From JACJXF01 sp038316435 (GTDB lineage: Bacteria > Bacteroidota > Bacteroidia > Bacteroidales > GCA-2748055): 64,000 nucleotides of DNA. Position numbers and translations under genes: made by a program. Every line of letters begins with the position of its first letter. The first letter of the stretch is position 1. Location of the stretch: the NCBI GenBank assembly GCA_038316435.1, contig JBBQAQ010000002.1, positions 62,001 to 126,000 of the forward strand, read 5' to 3'. The notes beneath the pieces are model-generated. The model was not told the origin of the DNA and did no database searches. It saw only the letters and a program-made list of their open reading frames with translations. This document shows positions 36,060-44,942 of this stretch, piece by piece.

Positions 36060-37937
36060 ATGAAATTCTTAACTTTTTTAAAATCCATAAAAAGCTCCCG
36101 TCTTGCTTTTTTCTTTCTTGGGATAACCTCAGTAATATGGTTTCTGATCCGGGTTATTCCTAAACCAAGTCGCGCTACCTACCCCTGCATGCAGGCATCA
36201 GCGCCCATCATGTCGGCTTTTGTTATCTATTTAATTGGACTAGCCTCTACTATATACATTTTCAAAAAGCAAAATCGCAGTCTGCTATATTCAAGATTCA
36301 CAATGGCTTCGTTGTTTGTTGCTGTTGCATTATTTTCATTTAGCAGTAACGAGGAAAACCAGCTTACACTTGTGGATGCAAGCTATTATCAGCCAAACGC
36401 ACCCATTGGAGAAGCAAAAGGTATTTTCCCGGGTCGTGTTGTATGGATTTATAATCCCGATGCTACCAATGGTAATATGACAAATACCACATCCGATTAT
36501 TGGGCAATGGATAAAAACTGTAGTCAGAACCTAGTAGACTCTATGTTAACTTCCGGTATTCGCCGTATTGGAGGAAAAGCAAATGTTGTAGAAGCCTGGA
36601 ACGGAATTTTCAAATATTTCAATAAAAATCATGGTAAAGGTCAGGTTGGTTATACACGAGGCGAAAAATTTGCGATTAAAATAAATCTGACAAATTCATG
36701 CTGTGTAGGCAAGGATCCTAAACGGATTGACGCATCTCCCCAAATGGTTCTTGGAATTCTTAAACAATTAATTGAAGTGGTAAAAGTTCCTCAAGGTGAC
36801 ATCTGGATTGGCGATAGTTACAGGACTTTCAGAACCGAATATTATACTAAATGTTTTGCTGTATATCCAGACGTACATTATGTTGATGGCAAAGGAATCA
36901 ACGGCAGCGAAAAAACTACTCCAACTGCCAAAGAAATTCTGAAATTTTCAGATAAAAAAAATACATCTTCTCTACCCGAACATTATGTTAATGCTACCTA
37001 TTTTATCAACATACCTTGCTTAAAGACGCATAACGAAGGTGGAATTACCCTTGCAGCAAAAAACCATCAGGGATCAATTTTAAAGAAAGGAGATACGCCC
37101 GAAAATCAATCAGCATATTATATGCATTACTCATTGCCATCAAACGGGAACTCTCCAGGCATGGGGAAATACAGGCATATGGTTGATTACATGGGACATA
37201 AGGAACTTGGCGGAAAAACTTTGCTATACATTATTGATGGATTATGGGCTGGGAAAAGCTGGGAAGGCTGGCTTGAGAAATGGAAAACGTCGCCGTTTAA
37301 TGGTGATTATCCTTCATCTATCTTTATGTCTCAGGATGCAGTAGCAATCGAATCGGTTGGGTTTGATTTCTTATTGAAAGAATATTCCTCAAAACCAAAA
37401 AGTGAGCAATATCCCTATATGCTTGGAGCAGATGACTACCTGATGCAGGCAGCTGATCCTGCAAACTGGCCTACTGGTTTAAAATATGATCCTGAAGGCG
37501 ATGGTACATTCCTTGGTAGCCTTGGTGTTTATGAGCACTGGAATGACACCACTCAAATGCAATACAGCCGTAACCTTGATCCAGTGGCAGGTACAGGAAT
37601 TGAATTGAAACGCTATACTGCTTTAAGTACCGACGATTATACGAATGAGATCACATCAGGAGGAGTTTCCGTTAAGCCTGTTTTTGCCAATTTCCGCATT
37701 TACCCTAATCCTGCCACCGAGGATTTACATATCGAGGGAACTGGAAACATGAAAATAAATATGAAAATTTATGATGTGCAGGGAAAACTTGTTTTTAATA
37801 CAGCTTTTAACGGAAGTTACCTGTGGAATACTTCAAATAACAGTGGAGTAAAACTACAGAAAGGGATATATTTCCTGAAACTCAGTGAAACAGGCACAGG
37901 CAAGCTTGTTCGTGAGGAAAAGCTTATTCTGAACTAA
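36060..37937 (+). CDS. DUF362-domain protein with N-terminal membrane segments and T9SS sorting domain
   Basis: 625 aa. Three hydrophobic segments lie in the first 110 residues (about 15-31, 45-70 and 82-95). A DUF362 domain follows (about 120-470) with KFAIKINLTNSCC, GDIWIGDSYRTFR, FINIPCLKTHNEGG and SQDAVAIESVGFDFL. The end (about 545-625, FRIYPNPATEDLHI to KLVREEKLILN) is a type A T9SS sorting domain. DUF362 proteins are often iron-sulphur or redox associated, but function is not established. Several membrane helices ahead of a T9SS signal is odd, because T9SS cargo normally enters by a cleaved signal peptide. Confidence 0.82.
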   Translation: MKFLTFLKSIKSSRLAFFFLGITSVIWFLIRVIPKPSRATYPCMQASAPIMSAFVIYLIGLASTIYIFKKQNRSLLYSRFTMASLFVAVALFSFSSNEENQLTLVDASYYQPNAPIGEAKGIFPGRVVWIYNPDATNGNMTNTTSDYWAMDKNCSQNLVDSMLTSGIRRIGGKANVVEAWNGIFKYFNKNHGKGQVGYTRGEKFAIKINLTNSCCVGKDPKRIDASPQMVLGILKQLIEVVKVPQGDIWIGDSYRTFRTEYYTKCFAVYPDVHYVDGKGINGSEKTTPTAKEILKFSDKKNTSSLPEHYVNATYFINIPCLKTHNEGGITLAAKNHQGSILKKGDTPENQSAYYMHYSLPSNGNSPGMGKYRHMVDYMGHKELGGKTLLYIIDGLWAGKSWEGWLEKWKTSPFNGDYPSSIFMSQDAVAIESVGFDFLLKEYSSKPKSEQYPYMLGADDYLMQAADPANWPTGLKYDPEGDGTFLGSLGVYEHWNDTTQMQYSRNLDPVAGTGIELKRYTALSTDDYTNEITSGGVSVKPVFANFRIYPNPATEDLHIEGTGNMKINMKIYDVQGKLVFNTAFNGSYLWNTSNNSGVKLQKGIYFLKLSETGTGKLVREEKLILN

Positions 37938-38017
37938 TCATCGTTCATGGGAAAATCAAAATTCCGATAATTTATTATTGCGTCATCAATTGATTGAAAA
38001 CATTAATACTTCATTAT

Positions 38018-39040
38018 ATGTGGTTTTCACGTTTCATGGGATTTCGGACTAGCATAGTACTTTTCAGTATGCTTTTAATTTCAGCATGTGTAAAGGATGA
38101 TATTAAAAGTCCAACATCCAATAACATAAAGAAAATAATAACTGATAAGAACGGACTAAAATGGATTGCCACAGATAATGGGCTACACAGTTACGACGGA
38201 ACAAAATGGGATCAGTTTCGGGGTTTCCCATTTGGTAATTCCAACAAATATGAAGATGGAAATATAAGTTCATCAAATGATGGCGAAATTTGGTTTGCAG
38301 GAAACACAGGCAGTATCATGTTCAAGTTTAATGAAACTGCAATTGAATCAAAGAAGGTATACACAAAAAATTCTTCGGGTTTATTATCAAATTCAGTAAC
38401 GGCTGTTGCAGCAGATCAGTTTGATACACGGTATTTTGGAACATCACTGGGTCTTTCGATAAACAAGGGAGATAAATGGGAATCGTTTGTGGGCAGAAAA
38501 AATGAGGAGATTTTACGCGAGTACAAAATAACTTCAATTGCGACAGCGAAAAACGGATGGATTTATGCGGCTACTTACGGTGGAGGTGTTTCCCGGTTTA
38601 AATACACAGATGCGGTTTCCGGAGCAACACTTTTTGATTCGATCTGGTCACAGCTGAAATCAAACTATGTGAACACCGTTATAATTGTTGATGACACGAT
38701 TCAATGGTATGGCACAAACCGAGGAGCCTGCCTGCATATCAGCCATTATACCAAGGAAATTTTTGACTGGCAGTCGTATACTACAGCCGAAGGCTTACCA
38801 TCCGATACTGTTTTGTCAATTGCAAAAGATTTAGATGGAAATATATGGTTTGGAACTACGGCTGGAGCAGCTCGTTTAAACGGAACACAGATCACAGTTT
38901 TTACAACAGCTGATGGATTGGTTTCGGATAAGATTAATACAATTTCTGCTGACACCGATGGTTCATTATGGTTTGGCACTAATAAAGGTCTTTCGCAGTT
39001 TAAAGATGGAAATTGGAAAACTGCTCGGGTTAATGAATGA
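38018..39040 (+). CDS. Two-component-regulator-propeller (ligand_beta-type) lipoprotein
   Basis: About 340 aa. The frame opens at a TTG (37994), but ATG at 38018 or 38036 gives a proper lipoprotein signal (GFRTSIVLFSMLLISAC); I use 38018. The rest is a beta-propeller of Reg_prop repeats: GLKWIATDNGLHSYDG, GNIWFGTTAGAARLNG and GSLWFGTNKGLSQFKDG are the recurring blades. In hybrid sensors these blades sense ligands, but no kinase or membrane helix follows, so this is a free-standing lipid-anchored propeller. It follows the DUF362 gene by 80 bases. Confidence 0.82.
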   Translation: MWFSRFMGFRTSIVLFSMLLISACVKDDIKSPTSNNIKKIITDKNGLKWIATDNGLHSYDGTKWDQFRGFPFGNSNKYEDGNISSSNDGEIWFAGNTGSIMFKFNETAIESKKVYTKNSSGLLSNSVTAVAADQFDTRYFGTSLGLSINKGDKWESFVGRKNEEILREYKITSIATAKNGWIYAATYGGGVSRFKYTDAVSGATLFDSIWSQLKSNYVNTVIIVDDTIQWYGTNRGACLHISHYTKEIFDWQSYTTAEGLPSDTVLSIAKDLDGNIWFGTTAGAARLNGTQITVFTTADGLVSDKINTISADTDGSLWFGTNKGLSQFKDGNWKTARVNE

Positions 39041-39123
39041 GGGGGGAATTTGATGGCAATAAGTGTTTCAGGCTTCTTACTATTAAATTAACACTGTCGT
39101 ACGGTAAAGAATCAAAGCATATA

Positions 39124-39161
39124 CAAAAAAAAACAACCAGCCTCAATATCCAGGCTGGTTG
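39124..39161 (-). terminator. Strong terminator for the small membrane protein gene
   Basis: CAACCAGCCT (39134-39143) and AGGCTGGTTG (39152-39161) form a perfect 10-bp stem. A run of nine A at 39125-39133 becomes a U-tract on the minus strand, right after the gene ending at 39186. It may also serve the convergent propeller gene. Confidence 0.8.
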
Positions 39162-39185
39162 CATTTAAAAAATGTACTTTGACGA

Positions 39186-39518
39186 TTACAAAATGAGAAT
39201 AAGGATAAGGATAAGGAGCAAAGTGCCTGCACCGATATATATATACCCGCCATCAGCTTTAACTGTTTCTTTAATCCCCTTTAGTTCATCTCTAAGATCA
39301 CGTTTTTCAATCTTTGTGAGGTCAGATTTGTCCATGTTGCGGATTTCTTCCACACGCCTGGTAAGTCGGCTGATCTCTTCATTAGATAATTTATTTTCCT
39401 TTTTATCAGGAGTTTCCATTTTATCAGATCCGGGGTTCGAACCTGAATTATTTGCAAACGCCGTTGATGCACTCAAAGAGAAAATCAGGACAAATACGGA
39501 AAGCATAATTTTTTTCAT
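39186..39518 (-). CDS. Small exported protein with C-terminal membrane helix
   Basis: 110 aa. A signal peptide (MKKIMLSVFVLIFSLSASTAFA) precedes a charged, helical middle (LTRRVEEIRNMDKSDLTKIE and KRDLRDELKGIKE). The end is GGYIYIGAGTLLLILILILIL, a short Leu/Ile-rich membrane anchor. Proteins of this shape are widespread in Bacteroidota but of unknown function. It is monocistronic with its own strong terminator. Confidence 0.85.
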   Translation of the reverse strand: MKKIMLSVFVLIFSLSASTAFANNSGSNPGSDKMETPDKKENKLSNEEISRLTRRVEEIRNMDKSDLTKIEKRDLRDELKGIKETVKADGGYIYIGAGTLLLILILILIL

Positions 39519-39768
39519 TTTTTTAAAGATTTAAATTGGTTTATAAATAAGGATTGAATTCATTAATTGATGATTTAAACTTTGTGAACCCTAGTGCCGT
39601 TGAGCCTTTGTGGCAGTATTGGACTTTTCATTTTTTTATATTCCTATTCTTCTGGCACACCGAGATATGAAGCAAAGATCGAAACATTAAACAATCAGAG
39701 CTTTACACAATTCTTTTTATTACTTACATTATTCACATATTATGATTTCCTGTCGGCACAAAAGCAAA

Positions 39769-39797
39769 AAAAACGCCTCACATAGGAGGCGTTTTTT
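39769..39797. terminator. Orphan bidirectional terminator hairpin
   Basis: AAACGCCTC (39771-39779) and GAGGCGTTT (39786-39794) with loop ACATAG, an A-run on the left and a T-run on the right. It looks like a strong bidirectional terminator, but the nearest minus-strand gene end is 660 bases away and there is no plus-strand gene. It may end an unannotated small RNA. Confidence 0.65.
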
Positions 39798-40134
39798 AAA
39801 ATTCTGAAAAATGTTTTTTCATTACTATTCTATTGCCGTCTAAAACGATTCCCACAGTTTTTGTTAATGCTTTGACGACTAATAGCTAAAGAGACCACGA
39901 CGAACTCTGCCGAACCGCTGCGAAAAATAAATATCTGCTTTGATTTTTTACCGGACAATAATGAATCCAAATTAACAATTGCATTTTGCCTGTTGCCTCA
40001 AATTTGTGAATTATGGTGAGTAAGCCCTGATAGGGGCGCAATATTTTCAAATGCTACAAAAATCTAAGGGTTTAGATAAGAACAAAATAATTAACCGGAC
40101 ACCAATGTTAAACTGACTAATACTGGTAATGCGC

Positions 40135-40227
40135 TCAAAAATAGTTGGCGATTATCATAAAAAAAACAATAAAGACTAGCTGATTTTTAGTTTTTCGCGA
40201 CATTAAAGCTGAGGGGTTTAAACCCCG
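40135..40227 (-). repeat. Dispersed repeat, copy B
   Basis: Reverse complement of 21691-21780 with about 80 per cent identity; it includes GGGGTTTAAACCCC (40213-40226), CATTAAAG, AGCTGATTTTTAGTTTTTCG and TCAAAAATAGTTGG at the far end. It lies inside the pair of inverted 13-mers at 39929-39941 and 40268-40280. Confidence 0.75.
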
Positions 40228-40324
40228 TTGAGATTATTTGGAAAAGGTCGCGAAAAAGTCAAATAAAAAAGCAGATATTTTGAAATATAGAACATTAATA
40301 AGTATGAATAAGCTTTCTTTCTGG

Positions 40325-40350
40325 CGGGGTTTAAACCCCGAAAGTTTTGA
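40325..40350 (-). repeat. Dispersed repeat, partial copy C
   Basis: CGGGGTTTAAACCCCG (40325-40340) is a perfect 16-bp palindrome; with the following AAAGTTTT it matches the left edge of copy A in reverse (AAACTTTC-GGGTTTAAACCCC). Only the palindrome end of the repeat is present. Confidence 0.6.
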
Positions 40351-40460
40351 AAAAGAATTAAATTAACCGCCTATTTTACAGCCACATAAAGGTGCATAAA
40401 CTCATCAAACTATTACTTTTTCAGCGAGTAATATAATCACCTAAACACCACAAACACGCT

Positions 40461-42131
40461 TCAGCTCTTAGATTTCTTTGGGATAGCAGGTCCTGAATAA
40501 AGATACCTTTTGATTTTATTGGTAGGAGTTTTTTCAAAGGGATTTATCTGAAGTTTTGTAAACTGTATCTTTGAAAACCGGTTAACTTTCTGGTTTACGA
40601 ATTTCTGAGCTTCAGCAAGGAGTTCATCCATCGTATCGTGAGCTACATGCATTACCCGTTCATTAAGTTTTACAAGTTTATTTTCGAAGTCTTTCAGATT
40701 AATACTGATCAAAGCACCGATTTTCCCTTCCTCCTGAACTACCAATGATTCTTCGATAAATTCAATACCATTCAGAATTGCTTCTATCTCTTCAGGATAA
40801 ATATTTTCCCCATTAGTTCCAAGCAACACATTTTTTATTCTCCCCCGGATAAAAACAATTCCATCTTTATCAATATAAGCAAGGTCACCAGTTTTAAACC
40901 AACCGTCATCTGTAAATACTGCGGCTGTTTGCTCCGGATTATTGTAATATCCTTTCATTACATTGGGTCCTTTTGCCTGAATTTCGCCTTCACCTGTTTC
41001 AGGGTTGGGTTCAAAAATTCTTAAATCCACTCCAACAACAGCTGGACCCGTTGCCTGCCATTTAGATTTAAAAGGTGCGGTACCAGCGAGCAAGGGAGCA
41101 GTTTCTGTAAGTCCATAACCAATCGCGTATGGAAATTTTGCTTCCCTAAGGTGTTTTTCGATTACCGGATCAAGTTTTGCTCCTCCGATACCAAAAAAAC
41201 GAAGATTTCCTCCAAAGGTTTTCAATAATTTCTTTCCAGCGACCTGATTAAGAAGTACTCTGGTTGGAGAAAATTTAAATAAGATTCGGGTAACCCATTT
41301 AGCATTCATTTTTGGTATTACCTGCTTGCGGTAAATCTTTTCAATGATAAGTGGGACGGTAAAAATAATAGTAGGTTTAACCTCACCAAAAGCCTCAATC
41401 AATACAGTTGGAGTAGGCAATTTCCTTAAATAGTGAGCACTTGCACCGGCATACAGTGGTACCAGAAATCCCAGTGAGTTTTCATACGTGTGGGAAAGCG
41501 GAAGAATCGACAAGAATCTGTCGGTCTCAACAACATCGGGTATATCACGACTTACACGAACCATCCATGCAATATTCTTATGACTTAGCATAACACCTTT
41601 TGAAGACCCCGTGGTACCTGAAGTATAGATGATTGATGCCAGATCGTCTTCCTGAATATCGAAATCGTCTGGCACAAAGCAATTTAGGGGTTTTACACTT
41701 GCATTAAGGTTTTCTTTATCGCCGTAAACGGTAAGATTATCTAAAACAATGACAGGAAGCGGAAGCTGTGAGATTAATCCGCTTAACCGGGCAATATGTC
41801 TTTCACTTACAAATAAGACTTTTGTTCCGGAATGAATCAGGATGCTACTCACTTCTGCTTCATTAAAATCAGGAAGGATAGGCACTACAACTCCACCTAT
41901 ACCCACAACTGACAAATAAGCAACACCCCAGTTTGGCATGTTTTCACTCAGCAATGCTACTTTATCAGATTTACCAATACTAAGTTTTTTCAGTAAACCT
42001 GAAGTAAATTGGACTTTTTCGAGAAGATTATTATAGCTTAATCCCTTTTCTCCTACGAAAGATAAGGCGATATTTTCACCTTTAGTTTCGAATGAATTCC
42101 TTAACAGTGTTACTATTGTAAGCGTTTCCAT
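40461..42131 (-). CDS. AMP-dependent acyl-CoA synthetase (long-chain fatty acid-CoA ligase type)
   Basis: 556 aa. The ANL-superfamily motifs are clear: P-loop IIYTSGTTGSSKGV, GYGLTETAPL, DGWFKTGDLAYID (adenylate-binding Asp) and the hinge GRIKNVLLGTNGENIYPEEIE with NKIKRYLY near the end (catalytic Lys region). It activates a fatty acid to acyl-AMP and then acyl-CoA in the cytosol. It lies downstream of rpoD on the same strand (130 bases apart), probably with its own promoter. Chain length is not readable. Confidence 0.9.
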   Translation of the reverse strand: METLTIVTLLRNSFETKGENIALSFVGEKGLSYNNLLEKVQFTSGLLKKLSIGKSDKVALLSENMPNWGVAYLSVVGIGGVVVPILPDFNEAEVSSILIHSGTKVLFVSERHIARLSGLISQLPLPVIVLDNLTVYGDKENLNASVKPLNCFVPDDFDIQEDDLASIIYTSGTTGSSKGVMLSHKNIAWMVRVSRDIPDVVETDRFLSILPLSHTYENSLGFLVPLYAGASAHYLRKLPTPTVLIEAFGEVKPTIIFTVPLIIEKIYRKQVIPKMNAKWVTRILFKFSPTRVLLNQVAGKKLLKTFGGNLRFFGIGGAKLDPVIEKHLREAKFPYAIGYGLTETAPLLAGTAPFKSKWQATGPAVVGVDLRIFEPNPETGEGEIQAKGPNVMKGYYNNPEQTAAVFTDDGWFKTGDLAYIDKDGIVFIRGRIKNVLLGTNGENIYPEEIEAILNGIEFIEESLVVQEEGKIGALISINLKDFENKLVKLNERVMHVAHDTMDELLAEAQKFVNQKVNRFSKIQFTKLQINPFEKTPTNKIKRYLYSGPAIPKKSKS

Positions 42132-42261
42132 GTATGAAGAAATATAAATATTATGAGGAACTGCGATCTGATGAGCCTAAAGGTAGTGAAGTTCAAAGGA
42201 AATCAAAGCACACAGCAAAACACTGTGGACCCATCACTCTAAACGCCAAACCATGATTAGT

Positions 42262-43122
42262 CTAACCCAGATAAGTTTTTAAAAGTTTGCTTCTGGATGT
42301 ATGACGCAGTCTTCGAATGGCTTTCTCCTTAATCTGTCTGACACGTTCGCGTGTAAGCCCAAATTTTTCGCCAATTTCTTCCAGAGTCATTTCCTGACAG
42401 TTAATCCCAAAGAAGTATTTAATTATATCTCTTTCTCTCTCTGTCAGTGTAGCAAGAGATCTTTCGATTTCTTTTGAAAGAGACTCATTGATCAGGTTTT
42501 TATCTGCATTTGGGGAGTCGTTATTCTGCAATACATCTAACAGACTGTTATCTTCTCCATCAACAAATGGTGCATCAACTGATACATGTCTTCCGGATAC
42601 GCGGAGAGTATCTGCTACTTTTTCTTTTGGCAGATCCAGTGCTTCTGCAAGTTCTTCGGGCGTAGGCGTTCTTTCGAATTCCTGTTCGAATTTTGAAAAT
42701 GCTTTATTAATCTTATTCAGTGAACCAACCTGGTTCAAAGGAAGGCGCACGATTCTTGATTGTTCGGCAAGCGCCTGAAGGATAGACTGACGAATCCACC
42801 ATACGGCGTATGAAATGAATTTGAAACCTCGGGTTTCGTCGAATTTTTCTGCTGCTTTAATCAAACCCAGATTTCCTTCGTTAATAAGATCTGGCAGGCT
42901 AAGCCCCTGATTTTGATATTGTTTAGCAACTGAAACTACGAATCTAAGGTTTGCACGCGTTAGTTTTTCAAGAGCTATACGGTCACCTTTTTTGATTCTT
43001 TGCGCTAATTCAACTTCTTCTTCAACTGTAATCAATTCTTCCTTACCAATCTCCTGCAAGTATTTATCCAAGGATGCACTTTCTCTGTTGGTAATGGATT
43101 TTGTAATCTTTAATTGTCTCAT
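42262..43122 (-). CDS. rpoD: Primary sigma factor RpoD/SigA (Bacteroidota short form)
   Basis: 286 aa. Region 1.2 (ASLDKYLQEIGKEELIT), region 2 (NLRFVVSVAKQYQNQGLSLP, then DLINEGNLGLIKAAEKFDET and FISYAVWWIRQSI), region 3, and region 4 (MTLEEIGEKFGLTRERVRQI) are in order. The long N-terminal region 1.1 and non-conserved region of E. coli RpoD are absent, as usual in Bacteroidota. It recruits RNA polymerase to housekeeping promoters of the TTTG/TAnnTTTG type. Confidence 0.96.
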   Translation of the reverse strand: MRQLKITKSITNRESASLDKYLQEIGKEELITVEEEVELAQRIKKGDRIALEKLTRANLRFVVSVAKQYQNQGLSLPDLINEGNLGLIKAAEKFDETRGFKFISYAVWWIRQSILQALAEQSRIVRLPLNQVGSLNKINKAFSKFEQEFERTPTPEELAEALDLPKEKVADTLRVSGRHVSVDAPFVDGEDNSLLDVLQNNDSPNADKNLINESLSKEIERSLATLTERERDIIKYFFGINCQEMTLEEIGEKFGLTRERVRQIKEKAIRRLRHTSRSKLLKTYLG

Positions 43123-43157
43123 TTATGGCTTTTTTTCTGCTAAAAAAATTTGAACTG

Positions 43158-43188
43158 CAAAAGTAGGCTATTTAACAATACGATTCAA
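43158..43188 (-). promoter_or_regulatory. Likely rpoD promoter, Bacteroidota consensus
   Basis: On the minus strand TACTTTTG (43158-43165) matches TAnnTTTG, with TTG 20 bases upstream as the -33 element. The -7 box lies 35 bases before the rpoD ATG, between it and the terminator of the htrA gene. Confidence 0.5.
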
Positions 43189-43214
43189 GCCTTTTTTGAC
43201 TAAAGTATAAACTA

Positions 43215-43246
43215 AAAGAAGCACCAGTAAATACAAGTGCTTCTTT
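43215..43246 (-). terminator. Terminator after the HtrA protease gene
   Basis: AAAGAAGCAC (43215-43224) and GTGCTTCTTT (43237-43246) form a perfect 10-bp stem with a 12-base loop, 24 bases past the stop of the protease gene and upstream of rpoD. It is followed on the minus strand by TTTAGTTTA. Confidence 0.65.
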
Positions 43247-43269
43247 CAGAGTGTATTACAACTTTTGTT

Positions 43270-44700
43270 TTACAAGCCAAAAGCGTAATATGCAACGGTT
43301 CTATCTGAATAAATCCCTTCAATATATACTCCACCCTGCGTTTTTGAAAGAACCTCTTTAATATCTTCAATACTGGTAACAGGCTTATTATTGATCTGAG
43401 TTATTACAAATCCATCACGAACTCCGGCTTTCATAAGTTTACCTGATTTCAGGGACGTAACCCTTACTCCGTATTTAATTCCAAGTTGTTGTTTAGTCTC
43501 ATCATTTACTGGCTCAAGACTTGCACCAAGAACAGAAAGAGAGTCGTCCTTTTTAACAATTCCCGTATCACCAGACATATTTCTTAATACAACTTCAAAT
43601 GCTTTTTCTTTATTGTTACGGTTGATAAGTATATTTACTTTATCGTTGGGTCTGAATTTACTGATTTGCTCCTGAAGTTCTGAAACGCTGTTAACAGTGA
43701 TATTATTTACAGAAAGTATAACGTCTCCCTCCTTTATTCCTGCTTCAAGTGCAGATCCGCCTTCACGGATTCCATTAATATATACCCCCTTCAGAACATC
43801 AATATTGTGAGTTTTAGCAACTTCCTGAGTAACATCCTGTATGGTAACACCAAGAATGGCTCTCTGAACCTGACCAAACTCTTTCAAATCGCCAACCACT
43901 TTCTTGGCAATATTCACAGGAACTGCAAATGAATTTCCTGAATATGAGCCTGTTCGTGATGCAATTGCAGTATTTATTCCCACTAATTCGCCATGAGTAT
44001 TTACAAGTGCTCCCCCGCTATTACCCGGATTTACAGCCGCATCTGTCTGAATAAATGATTCTATTGAAGATTCTCCCAGTATATTAATACTTCTTGCCTT
44101 TGCACTTACAATTCCTGCAGTAACCGTTGAAGTAAGGTTGTATGGATTGCCTACAGCGAGCACCCATTGCCCAAGTCTGAGGTCATCTGAGTTTCCATAA
44201 GCCATATAGGGAAGTTCAGTTGCATTAATTTTTAACAGTGCTATATCGGTACTGGGATCAACTCCGATCAATTCAGCTGTGAAAGACCTTCGATCATTCA
44301 TCACAACTTCAATTTCTGTAGATCCGTCAACAACATGGTTATTTGTTACGATATAACCATCGGGAGAAATAATAACTCCTGAGCCGAAACCCATAATTGG
44401 TTCTGGCTGTGCATTCGGTTTCTCTCCAAAGAAAAACTCATAAAAAGGATTGTAATTATAATTAGCCTTTGATTTCACTTTGACGTGAACAACTGCATGC
44501 ACAGCCTTTTCTGCCGCATCTGTAAAATCCATTGATTCTGCAGGCAAATTTTCATTAAGCCTGGTTAATTCAACTTTTTCTTTCGATTGCTCCTTAATTT
44601 GCATTGTTTTGGGTTGGAAAAAAGTTGCATAAATAAGTACAACTATGACCGCTGTTATCAGCGATGTTGCTACTGTTGTAAAAGCCACTCTTGTTTTCAT
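43270..44700 (-). CDS. HtrA/DegQ-family periplasmic serine protease
   Basis: 476 aa. An N-terminal membrane/signal segment (about 8-28) is followed by a trypsin-like domain with catalytic H122 (TNNHVVDGS), D152 (DPSTDIALLK) and S228 (NPGNSGGALV). Two PDZ domains follow: about 275-370 (GVYINGIREGGSALEAGIKE) and about 385-476 (SGKLMKAGVRDGFVITQINN). It degrades or refolds damaged envelope proteins. It is monocistronic with its own terminator. All three catalytic residues are intact. Confidence 0.94.
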   Translation of the reverse strand: MKTRVAFTTVATSLITAVIVVLIYATFFQPKTMQIKEQSKEKVELTRLNENLPAESMDFTDAAEKAVHAVVHVKVKSKANYNYNPFYEFFFGEKPNAQPEPIMGFGSGVIISPDGYIVTNNHVVDGSTEIEVVMNDRRSFTAELIGVDPSTDIALLKINATELPYMAYGNSDDLRLGQWVLAVGNPYNLTSTVTAGIVSAKARSINILGESSIESFIQTDAAVNPGNSGGALVNTHGELVGINTAIASRTGSYSGNSFAVPVNIAKKVVGDLKEFGQVQRAILGVTIQDVTQEVAKTHNIDVLKGVYINGIREGGSALEAGIKEGDVILSVNNITVNSVSELQEQISKFRPNDKVNILINRNNKEKAFEVVLRNMSGDTGIVKKDDSLSVLGASLEPVNDETKQQLGIKYGVRVTSLKSGKLMKAGVRDGFVITQINNKPVTSIEDIKEVLSKTQGGVYIEGIYSDRTVAYYAFGL

Positions 44701-44884
44701 ATTTGTAAATTTAATTTTAATTTGCTTTGGAAACCATTGTAAAAAGGAAAATAAGATAAATTAATATCCTGATTAGCCAGATTTCAAATATTTTCGATTA
44801 AGTGTATATCATATAAAACGCTAAAAAGACCTTCAAAAATTATGCCTCCCTAAAATGATTTATGTAATATTGCACAAAACTAAC

Positions 44885-44915
44885 GCTAAAAGCATTGCAG
44901 TTGTTTTAGCTTTTT
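44885..44915 (+). promoter_or_regulatory. Terminator-like hairpin in the dapF leader
   Basis: GCTAAAA (44885-44891) and TTTTAGC (44904-44910) form a 7-bp stem followed by TTTTT, 30 bases before the dapF ATG. It could be a weak terminator or attenuator; the short A/U stem makes this uncertain. Confidence 0.3.
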
Positions 44916-44942
44916 CAGGATTTAACCTTTTTTAACACGAAA

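Larger units (their letters stand above)
39519..40460. other. Long non-coding region rich in repeats
   Basis: Over 900 bases without a credible gene; a 63-codon frame from a GTG at 39594 is probably chance. It holds an orphan terminator-like hairpin (39769-39797), a 13-bp inverted repeat pair (39929-39941 and 40268-40280), CCCTG-ATA-GGGGC (40025-40037), and two copies of a dispersed repeat. It lies downstream of the acyl-CoA ligase gene and upstream of the small membrane protein gene. Confidence 0.6.

Noticed and set aside
39431..39446. GGGGTTCGAACCTGAA, resembling a tRNA T-loop
   Set aside because: It lies in the coding sequence of the small membrane protein and no cloverleaf can be built around it.
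39594..39785. 63-codon ORF from a GTG in the repeat-rich gap
   Set aside because: No ribosome-binding site, non-ATG start, low-complexity hydrophobic translation, and it runs into the terminator hairpin.
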